From Polyangiaceae bacterium (GTDB lineage: Bacteria; Myxococcota_A; Polyangia; Polyangiales; Polyangiaceae): DNA of 5,049 bases. A program made the translations under genes and the position numbers. The stretch covers positions 1-5,049 of the forward strand of contig JAKVCH010000269.1 in assembly GCA_022447485.1 (NCBI GenBank), written 5' to 3'. Below the pieces are notes generated by a model. It was not told the DNA's origin and searched no databases. It was given only the letters and a program-made list of their open reading frames with translations. The first letter of the stretch is position 1, and every line of letters starts with the position of its first letter. Shown here one piece after another: positions 1-4,833 of this stretch.

Positions 1-242
1 TTTTGGCGAGCCTCGGAGTGATTGCGGTCTACTTGGCTGAGATTTACGAAGAGCTCAAAAATCGCCCCATCTACCTTTATCGGAGCCCTGATGTCGAAAG
101 AGATCAGAATGCCTCTTTCGCTGCCACAGCAAGTCAAAGCGAAGCAGCGTCGACTGTCCTCGCTTCCCCTCCGAGCGCTCCAGATATCTCAGTGATGCCC
201 GGTGATGCGAGTCAGGATACGAGCACTTCTTCGAACTCCTAA
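1..242 (+). CDS. Polyprenyl-phosphate glycosyltransferase (GT2, GtrB/ArnC-like), C-terminal fragment
   Basis: Only the last 79 or so codons are present. The reading frame is open to the left edge and ends at TAA 240-242, so the start lies outside the window. The first visible residues (SLGVIAVYLAEIYEELKNRP, then IYLYR) match the conserved end of GtrB/ArnC-type family 2 glycosyltransferases. In those proteins the last membrane helix runs into a G-x-I-x-x-YL-x-x-IY-E/D-E-x-K-x-RP-x-Y signature on the cytoplasmic side. Such enzymes load a sugar onto undecaprenyl phosphate for later transfer to a surface polymer. The catalytic domain is not visible, so the sugar is unknown. About 45 residues follow the signature. 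They are rich in Ser, Ala, Thr and Asp and look disordered, which is longer than the usual short tail. The next gene starts 8 nt downstream on the same strand, suggesting cotranscription. The TTG at position 3 is an internal codon, not a start. Confidence 0.82.
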   Translation, partial: LASLGVIAVYLAEIYEELKNRPIYLYRSPDVERDQNASFAATASQSEAASTVLASPPSAPDISVMPGDASQDTSTSSNS

Positions 243-250
243 ATCGCTAC

Positions 251-727
251 GTGACTATGCCAACGCTCGACGCAGACGCGCTCTTTAATTTCGAGCCACT
301 ATTCGTCGCCTGTCTCTTACTTGTTCTTGCTCTATTCGTCCAAACCATCCGCTTGTGGTGGAAAAGAGGCGAAGGTGCTCGCCGCATGAATCGCAATCGC
401 AAACACGGCCAAATCGGTGAGCGTCATGCTGAAAAGCTCTTGGGTCATCACGGTTTTCAGATTCTCAAAAGACAAGTTCAGACCTCCTACGAATATGAAA
501 TTGATGGCAGACCTCAACTTGCCAGGCTTGCGGCAGACTTTCTCGTCTTCGATGGGAACTCACGCTTCATTGCCGAAGTAAAGAGTGGGGACCACAATGC
601 GTCCCCCAGGGCGCGCGCGACTCGTCGTCAGCTCTTAGAATATCAGCTCGCTTTCGATGTAGACGGCGTCCTGCTTGTCGATATGAATCAGAAAAAGATT
701 CATATCGTCTCTTTTCCCGACAGCTAA
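251..727 (+). CDS. Membrane-anchored PD-(D/E)XK nuclease-like protein of unknown function
   Basis: This 158-residue protein is not one I can name. Residues about 14-37 form one hydrophobic helix ending in RLWWKR, so the rest probably faces the cytoplasm. Residues about 53-155 resemble the restriction-endonuclease-like fold. They hold a helix with GQIGE (E57), a strand with Asp96 (ADFLVF), E109-V-K111 (AEVKSG) twelve residues later, then a helix RRQLLEYQ with Gln127 and Gln132, and a last strand GVLLVDM. The order E, D, ExK, Q is that of Holliday-junction-resolvase-like and YraN-like members, but YraN's GEIDLI motif is absent. The catalytic set looks intact; activity and substrate are inferred only. 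The GTG start has no clear Shine-Dalgarno, and ATG 257 (codon 3) is an equally possible start. Translation may be coupled to the glycosyltransferase gene ending 8 nt upstream. The stop codon overlaps that of the convergent acetyltransferase gene, and a terminator-like hairpin lies inside the last codons. Confidence 0.75.
   Translation: MTMPTLDADALFNFEPLFVACLLLVLALFVQTIRLWWKRGEGARRMNRNRKHGQIGERHAEKLLGHHGFQILKRQVQTSYEYEIDGRPQLARLAADFLVFDGNSRFIAEVKSGDHNASPRARATRRQLLEYQLAFDVDGVLLVDMNQKKIHIVSFPDS
679..715 (+). terminator. Terminator-like hairpin inside the 3' end of the nuclease-like gene
   Basis: CGATATGAATC (679-689) and GATTCATATCG (697-707) are perfect 11-base inverted repeats around the 7-base loop AGAAAAA. 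TCTCTTTT (708-715) follows directly. On the plus strand this has the form of an intrinsic terminator with a modest T tract and an AT-leaning stem. It lies in the last codons (DMNQKKIHIVSF) of the nuclease-like gene, 9 bases before the stop codon at 725-727. Read on the minus strand, the same stem follows the acetyltransferase stop by 17 nt but has no U tract after it. It is therefore a better plus-strand terminator, perhaps also a 3' stabiliser for the opposing transcript. Terminator function is inferred; the inverted repeat is plain in the sequence. Confidence 0.6.
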
Positions 728-1311
728 GCCTCAGAGGACTTGAGTTCGAATAACTGTCCGCCCACCCTGCGATAACGCTCGGGACAGCGCTCGCAAGAAT
801 ACAAAGCGTCGGAAGAATCCATGCGAAGGGGCGCGCCACATCGGCAGACCCAGCCCACCTGTTTCGCTGGCTGACCCACAAATTCACCGTAGTCGGGAAT
901 GTCTTTTGTCACGATGGCTCCCGCTCCTACGAGGGCATAACGTCCAATGGTCAGACCACAGAGGATCGTCGAACGCGCGCCCAAAGAAGCCCCCTCTTTC
1001 ACCACAGTTCGTTCAAACTTATCTGCAGCCTGAAACGCACGAGGCCGCTTTACATTGGTAAATGTCACGCCTGGGCCGAGAAAGACAAAGTCCTCCAGCT
1101 CGACACCGGAAAAGACCTGAGCGCCATTCTGCAAACGACAGCCCATGCCGACTTGCACGCCTCGGCCAAGAAAAACTCCTTGGCCGAGCATCGAGTCCGC
1201 ACCAACTTGAGCGCCTTCCAGCACCTGTGCACCATGCCAGACCTTTGTTCCGCTGCCCAAAGAGGCTGATGGGTGCACCTCTGCGCTGGGATGAATAAAT
1301 ACACTGACCAT
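724..1311 (-). CDS. UDP-amino-sugar N-acetyltransferase, hexapeptide-repeat, WbpD/WlbB-like, with zinc-ribbon tail
   Basis: This 195-residue protein has the isoleucine-patch or hexapeptide pattern from residue 5 to about 150 (IHPSAEV, LGSGTKV, VLEGAQV, LGQGVFL, IGRYALVGAGAIV). That predicts a left-handed beta helix, active as a trimer with acetyl-CoA in the grooves between subunits. FTNVKRPRA at 84-92 and the closing DYGEFVGQPAKQVGWVC are typical of WbpD/WlbB-type enzymes. Those acetylate the 3-amino group of UDP-2-acetamido-3-amino-2,3-dideoxy sugars. The C-terminal tail has CxC (156, 158) and CxxC (173, 176), a likely zinc ribbon seen on many relatives. It is the last gene of the minus-strand operon, 51 nt after the dehydrogenase gene, and does the last step of the module. 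The ATG start is preceded by AGGAGG with a rather long 12-nt spacing, and no other in-frame start lies nearby. The glucuronate versus glucose form of the substrate is not settled. Confidence 0.88.
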   Translation of the reverse strand: MVSVFIHPSAEVHPSASLGSGTKVWHGAQVLEGAQVGADSMLGQGVFLGRGVQVGMGCRLQNGAQVFSGVELEDFVFLGPGVTFTNVKRPRAFQAADKFERTVVKEGASLGARSTILCGLTIGRYALVGAGAIVTKDIPDYGEFVGQPAKQVGWVCRCGAPLRMDSSDALYSCERCPERYRRVGGQLFELKSSEA

Positions 1312-1323
1312 GATTTCAAATAG

Positions 1324-1329
1324 CCTCCT
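1324..1329 (-). promoter_or_regulatory. Shine-Dalgarno of the acetyltransferase gene
   Basis: The minus strand reads AGGAGG here, a full-strength Shine-Dalgarno, 12 nt before the ATG at 1309-1311. The spacing is longer than the usual 5-9 nt. It is the only purine-rich site available and supports the chosen start. One nucleotide separates it from the hairpin at 1331-1350. Confidence 0.65.
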
Positions 1330-1330
1330 G

Positions 1331-1350
1331 CTGACCTGGAGCCAAGTCAG
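1331..1350 (-). promoter_or_regulatory. RNA hairpin abutting the acetyltransferase ribosome binding site
   Basis: The minus-strand RNA reads CUGACUUGGCUCCAGGUCAG. Eight pairs form (CUGACUUG with CAGGUCAG, one of them U-G) around a four-base loop GCUC. It sits in the 51-nt gap between the dehydrogenase and acetyltransferase genes, with its 3' arm one base from the AGGAGG. No U tract follows, so it is not an ordinary terminator. It may stop 3' decay of the upstream message or tune access to the ribosome binding site; both roles are inference. Confidence 0.4.
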
Positions 1351-1362
1351 AAGGACCAGCGG

Positions 1363-2415
1363 CTAATTCTTGCCTACACCTCGGAGAGCATCCTCCCAGG
1401 TCAAAAGAGCAACTGTCACCTTGGCAAGATCCTCCAGGTCGTTCGGCAGCTGTAATTGGATACCCGTGCGCTGAGCAAGCGCTGCGACAACAAAGGCCTG
1501 CAACTCTTCCTCCAGGGCATCTCCTGCCTCAACTTTGAGTTCTCTACCGTTGAGCCCTTGAATCGCCTCTCTCAACTTCGTCAGAGGCTCGTCCTCTTTG
1601 AAGATCGTCAGCAATTGCTCCAGAGCAATTGGTTCAGTGACTTCCACCACTCGATTCGTTAGTTCATCGACGTAGATCACGCCCCTCTCTCCCCAATAGA
1701 AGGAAAAACGTTCAGCCGGACCTGTCGGCGAAATATCAATCCGGAAACGAGTCTCTTCCGAAGTCTGAAATTCTGCCCAAGAGCGCTGATTCGCTTGCTC
1801 GCAAGAAGAAAGCTGCTGCGCTTCTCCTAAAAAGGCAATCGCCATGCTCAGGTCATGAGGAGCTAAAATCCACAAGGGACTAATACTGTCCCGCTCTCGA
1901 CATCCCCAACGACGACTCACTATCGCTCGAAGCTGACCAATTGTCCCGGCGGCAATGCAGTCTTTCACACAGCGATAGATTGGATGAAAGTGCAGCAAAT
2001 GCCCCACAGCAAAGACCGGATCAGTTGCAGCGTCATGCTGAGCTTGAGCAAGTCGCTCCAAGTCCAGTTCGGAGGTCGCTCCGGGCTTCTCAACAAAGAC
2101 CGATACTCCCAAACGCAGGTAGTCAGCTGCCCAGGCGGCCTGCAAGTGGCAAGGGCCACAAATCACAACAGCATCGACCTGCATTCGCCCGGCTTGAATT
2201 TCTTCGCGAAGAAGATGTTCACCCTGAAAGTAGGCAAGATTCTTGCCGCCTTCGTTCGGGAGCATCCCAGATAGATTCGCATGAACCTTATCGGCAATTG
2301 CTACGACTTCGACCCGAGAAAAACCGAGCAACTTGCCCAATACACCTTGGCCCCATCTTCCGGTACCTACGAGGGCTACCCGAAGTGGCGCACTTTCTTT
2401 CGACGAGGAAATCAT
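1363..2415 (-). CDS. Gfo/Idh/MocA oxidoreductase, probable UDP-N-acetylhexosamine(uronate) 3-dehydrogenase
   Basis: This 350-residue NAD(P)-dependent oxidoreductase is of the usual family length. The Rossmann domain opens with RVALVGTGRWG (12-22). VEKPGA follows at 108-113, with Lys110 the conserved lysine of the family's EKP motif. GHLLHFHPIY (138-147) marks the start of the C-terminal alpha/beta domain, and LAPHDLSM (184-191) carries the conserved active-site His187. The GxGRWG start with the APHDLS motif is the version commonly found next to diamino-sugar aminotransferases and WbpD-type acetyltransferases. It differs from the GAAGY start of classical WlbA. The inferred reaction is oxidation of the sugar C3 hydroxyl of a UDP-GlcNAc-type nucleotide to the 3-keto form, the substrate of the neighbouring aminotransferase. 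Its ATG overlaps the aminotransferase stop as ATGA, and no strong Shine-Dalgarno is seen, so translation is probably coupled. Substrate is assigned from context, not from a diagnostic residue. Confidence 0.85.
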   Translation of the reverse strand: MISSSKESAPLRVALVGTGRWGQGVLGKLLGFSRVEVVAIADKVHANLSGMLPNEGGKNLAYFQGEHLLREEIQAGRMQVDAVVICGPCHLQAAWAADYLRLGVSVFVEKPGATSELDLERLAQAQHDAATDPVFAVGHLLHFHPIYRCVKDCIAAGTIGQLRAIVSRRWGCRERDSISPLWILAPHDLSMAIAFLGEAQQLSSCEQANQRSWAEFQTSEETRFRIDISPTGPAERFSFYWGERGVIYVDELTNRVVEVTEPIALEQLLTIFKEDEPLTKLREAIQGLNGRELKVEAGDALEEELQAFVVAALAQRTGIQLQLPNDLEDLAKVTVALLTWEDALRGVGKN

Positions 2416-3587
2416 TTTCGGAACGCTCTCTTGAGAGAGGAAGCAACGTATTCTTGGGCTTCCTCAGTGATCTCAGGAAATAGAGGCAAGGCCAATAAGC
2501 CTTGGGCGGCGACCTCTGTATGAACTAAGGGTTGCGGCAGAGTCAACCGAGCGAAGAGGGGCTGTCTATGCAAGGGCGTCGAGTAATAGACTGAAGTTTG
2601 AATAGAATCTTCTCGCATCTTCTGTGAGAGTTCTTGGGCTCGAGGTGTTTGAAGAACGTAATAATTCCATGCCGAAGACATGCCGATCGCTTCTTGCGGT
2701 AGGAGCACCCCCTCCAAAGGCGCCAATAGTTCATGATAGCGAAGCGCAGCACTGCGGCGCCGTTCAACCCAGCTGTCCAGAAAGGGTAACTTGGCTGCTA
2801 AAATTGCTGCCTGCAGAGCATCCAGACGAAAGTTACCTCCGAGCTGCTCAAAGGTGCCCATCGCTAGGTCTCGGCCATGCACGCGTAATTGCTTCACCTT
2901 ATTTATCAGAGCGAGGTCAGCAACGAGCATGCCCCCATCGCCAGCGCCCCCTAGAACCTTACCAGGGAAAAAACTGAAGGCGGCAGCATCTCCCCAAGCT
3001 CCGATCGGTATCTCTTGGTCTTCGCCTGGCGGCACGCCCCGCTCTCTCTGCTCATCAGCGTTTCGCTCCAATCGATGCTCTCTCAGGCGAATACTTGCAC
3101 CCAAAGCCTGAGCCGCATCTTCCAGTAGAAAAAGATGATATTCCGCAGCAATCGCTCGAAGAGCTGGCATATCAGCGGGATGCCCAAAAAGGTGTACAGG
3201 CAAAATCGCTCGAGTCTTGGAGTTCACTAATTGGCGAACAGCGAGAGGATCGATGCACAGACTCGCCGGCTCGACATCTGCAAATACCGGCGTCGCCCCA
3301 ACACGTAGTATGGCTTCTGCAGTAGCAACAAACGACAGCGAAGTCGTGATGACTTCGTCGCCCGCTCCGACACCAGCCGCTTGGAGGGCTAAAAAAAGCG
3401 CATCACTACAGGAAGACAGGCCTACGGCAGCAGCTGAGCCAACCCTCTGGGCCATGGCCTGCTCAAAGGTGGTCACTTCACCCCCAAGAATATATTGCTG
3501 CGACGCAAACACTCGAGCTGCTGCTTCTCGAATCAAGTGGCCAATTTCGGCATCTTGGGCACCCAGGTCAGTTAGAGGGATCTTCAC
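2412..3587 (-). CDS. DegT/DnrJ/EryC1/StrS family PLP aminotransferase, probable 3-keto sugar nucleotide aminotransferase (WbpE/WlbC/GnnB-like)
   Basis: This 391-residue fold-type I sugar aminotransferase carries the family landmarks in order: IPLTDLGAQ at 3-11, the PLP-phosphate loop SSCSDAL (58-64), PVHLFGHPADM (130-140), LEDAAQALGA (155-164) with Asp157 facing the PLP nitrogen, and FSFFPGK (204-210) with Lys210 as the Schiff-base lysine, followed by GGAGDGGM. VHGRD and the GGNFRLDALQAAIL helix complete the fold. It would move an amino group, usually from glutamate, onto the 3-keto sugar made by the next gene's product. Compared with the usual roughly 11-residue stretch between GA and the GDAAAFSF strand, this protein has about 24 extra, highly charged residues (about 167-190). 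The start is GTG, with AGGAGG only 1 nt before it; an in-frame TAA at 3603-3605 rules out a longer protein. It overlaps the dehydrogenase gene by 4 nt and follows galE by 60 nt. Confidence 0.9.
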   Translation of the reverse strand: MKIPLTDLGAQDAEIGHLIREAAARVFASQQYILGGEVTTFEQAMAQRVGSAAAVGLSSCSDALFLALQAAGVGAGDEVITTSLSFVATAEAILRVGATPVFADVEPASLCIDPLAVRQLVNSKTRAILPVHLFGHPADMPALRAIAAEYHLFLLEDAAQALGASIRLREHRLERNADEQRERGVPPGEDQEIPIGAWGDAAAFSFFPGKVLGGAGDGGMLVADLALINKVKQLRVHGRDLAMGTFEQLGGNFRLDALQAAILAAKLPFLDSWVERRRSAALRYHELLAPLEGVLLPQEAIGMSSAWNYYVLQTPRAQELSQKMREDSIQTSVYYSTPLHRQPLFARLTLPQPLVHTEVAAQGLLALPLFPEITEEAQEYVASSLKRAFRK

Positions 3588-3588
3588 G

Positions 3589-3594
3589 CCTCCT
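3589..3594 (-). promoter_or_regulatory. Shine-Dalgarno unusually close to the aminotransferase GTG
   Basis: The minus strand reads AGGAGG, one base (C), then GTG AAG ATC CCT. A spacing of 1 nt to GTG is far below the usual 5-9 nt. The codon at a normal 7-nt spacing is the in-frame ATC (codon 3, 3579-3581). The upstream in-frame TAA leaves only GTG, the rare ATC, or a weak ATA upstream as possible starts. Family N-termini fit either MKIPL or MIPL. Confidence 0.6.
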
Positions 3595-3595
3595 G

Positions 3596-3609
3596 TTATC
3601 GCTTATCGC
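3596..3609. repeat. Tandem 7-bp repeat upstream of the aminotransferase gene
   Basis: TTATCGC occurs twice in tandem on the plus strand (GCGATAA twice on the minus strand), immediately upstream of the aminotransferase Shine-Dalgarno in the 60-nt gap after galE. It supplies the in-frame TAA that limits the start of the aminotransferase. No function is evident; it may be a small duplication. Confidence 0.5.
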
Positions 3610-3647
3610 CCCAGGCGTCGAGGCCTAGGAACGGTCATCGGCCGCAG

Positions 3648-4655
3648 TTAGACGATGCCTTGGGGGTTCAACATCTGAAAACGCCAGGCATCTGCCGCCA
3701 TTTCTTCGAGCCCGGCCTGCGTCTCAAACCCTAGCACTTGGCGAGCTTTCTCTACCCTGGCGCAGCAGACAGCTTGGTCGCCAGGGCGTCGTGCGGCAAA
3801 ATGATAGGGCAACGGCTTCCCAGAAGCCTTTTCGAAGGCTTGAATGACCTCCAAAACGGAATGCCCTTGACCTGTGCCTAAGTTAAAGACGTCAAAGCGT
3901 CCCCCTTGCTCGAGACGCTCGAGGGCAGCAACATGGCCACGTGCCAAATCCATCACATGAATATAATCTCGTATTCCTGTACCATCGGGAGTTGGCCAGT
4001 CTTGGCCAAAAACGGCTAATTCCTTGCGACGCCCGACTGCAACCTGGGCGACGAAAGGCATTAAGTTATTGGGCACACCGAGAGGGCTTTCACCGATTCT
4101 TCCTGAGGAATGAGCGCCCACAGGATTAAAGTAGCGCAAAACCAAGGCCTCGAACGAGTTGGTCGCGACGTAATCGCGTAATATCAATTCAATCATCAGC
4201 TTCGAGCGGCCGTAGGGGTTCACTGGCTCTAGGGGCGAGTCTTCGTTGAAAAGACCCTCCTGACTTCCTCGATACACAGTCGCCGACGAGCTAAAAACAA
4301 TTTTTTTCACTCCAGCGCGTTGCATGCCAAGCAATAAGGTCGTCGTTCCGCTCACATTATTGTCGTAGTAACGAAGCGGGTCGCTCACTGACTCACCCAC
4401 AGCTTTGAGGCCAGCAAGATGAATCACCGCATCGATTTTCTGGCTGCGCAACAAATCCTCGACAAGGCTCAAGTTTCGAATGTCGCCTTCAACACCCTTG
4501 AGCGACTTTCCAGTCAGCTCTCGCAGCCGCGTCAAGACAGCGAATGAACTGTTCGAGAAGTTATCGAGGATAGTCAATTGATGACCGGCCTCCAACAAGG
4601 CGACAGCAGTGTGCGAACCAATGAACCCCGCACCTCCGGTGAGCAAAACATTCAT
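3648..4655 (-). CDS. galE: UDP-hexose 4-epimerase (GalE), probably also acting on UDP-N-acetylhexosamine
   Basis: This 335-residue extended short-chain dehydrogenase/reductase has the length of E. coli GalE. The NAD-binding loop is TGGAGFIGSH (6-15), DNFSNS lies at 31-36, and EGDIRN follows at 56-61. The catalytic set is Ser124 (SSSATVY) with Tyr148 and Lys152 (NPYGRSK). LRYFNPVGAH (173-182) and the GTGIRDYIHVMDLARGH block (225-241) are classic GalE. The enzyme interconverts UDP-Glc and UDP-Gal through a 4-keto intermediate with bound NAD. In RRPGDQAVCCA (289-299), Cys297 aligns with Tyr299 of E. coli GalE and Cys307 of human GALE, the residue that decides whether the N-acetyl group fits. Dual Glc/GlcNAc use is therefore likely. 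The ATG has AAGGA only 2 nt upstream. An in-frame TGA at 4731-4733, with no ATG, GTG or TTG in between, fixes the start. It is the first gene of the operon. Confidence 0.95.
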   Translation of the reverse strand: MNVLLTGGAGFIGSHTAVALLEAGHQLTILDNFSNSSFAVLTRLRELTGKSLKGVEGDIRNLSLVEDLLRSQKIDAVIHLAGLKAVGESVSDPLRYYDNNVSGTTTLLLGMQRAGVKKIVFSSSATVYRGSQEGLFNEDSPLEPVNPYGRSKLMIELILRDYVATNSFEALVLRYFNPVGAHSSGRIGESPLGVPNNLMPFVAQVAVGRRKELAVFGQDWPTPDGTGIRDYIHVMDLARGHVAALERLEQGGRFDVFNLGTGQGHSVLEVIQAFEKASGKPLPYHFAARRPGDQAVCCARVEKARQVLGFETQAGLEEMAADAWRFQMLNPQGIV

Positions 4656-4833
4656 GTTCCTTGGTCTTAGACCTGCCGGCGGCCGCCTGCCATCGATTTT
4701 TGCCGAGAGAGATGTAGCTCTGCGAACTCGTCACCGCCTTTGTTTTCGTCCCAGCACCCAGCTCTCCTCCAGACTCGGAGAAAACAAGCTTGAACTAGAC
4801 ACTTGAGGTCTTCCACGACTAGTATTCCTGCCC
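4656..4833. promoter_or_regulatory. Divergent intergenic region between galE operon and pseB
   Basis: These 178 bp lie between the divergent starts of galE and pseB and should hold promoters for both directions. I find no convincing -35/-10 pair at normal spacing on either strand. Toward pseB, TAGTAT at 4820-4825 is a loose -10 candidate that would put the transcript start almost at the ATG. Next to galE lie two small palindromes: GGTCTTAGACC (4663-4673) and GGCGGCCGCC (4678-4687). They could be operator half-sites or leader hairpins, but they are short. No coding region was supported here on either strand. Confidence 0.5.

Noticed and set aside
567..887. 106-codon minus-strand open frame across the convergent junction
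   Set aside because: It overlaps both the nuclease-like gene and the acetyltransferase tail, each with real motifs. The translated sequence has no family features.
2426..2437. CTCTC-TT-GAGAG inverted repeat near the ATGA overlap
   Set aside because: The loop of two bases is too small for the full stem, it lies in the coding end of the aminotransferase, and no T tract follows. It is likely chance.
1941..2483. 180-codon open frame on the plus strand
   Set aside because: It is antisense to the dehydrogenase and aminotransferase genes. Its translation is rich in Arg, Ser, Gln and Leu with no recognisable domain, and the opposite strand has clear family motifs.
3018..3089. Aminotransferase insertion as an intein, frameshift or small mobile element
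   Set aside because: It is about 24 codons, in frame, without flanking repeats or splicing motifs, so a loop insertion is the simpler reading.
3611..3629. AGGC/GCCT stem with bulge in the galE-aminotransferase gap
   Set aside because: The stem is four clean pairs plus two beyond a bulge, with no U tract. It is too weak to call a terminator, and the downstream genes are expected to be cotranscribed.
3217..3651. 144-codon open frame on the plus strand opposite the aminotransferase start
   Set aside because: Its composition is Ala/Ser/Arg-rich and it has no motifs. It lies wholly across the well-supported aminotransferase N-terminus and its leader.
4774..4780. CTCC...GGAG pair near 4767-4780 as a possible terminator or operator
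   Set aside because: Only four pairs are possible and no T tract follows on either strand.
4609..4806. 65-codon plus-strand open frame in the galE-pseB gap
   Set aside because: It begins inside galE on the opposite strand, has no ribosome binding site, and its translation has no recognisable domain.
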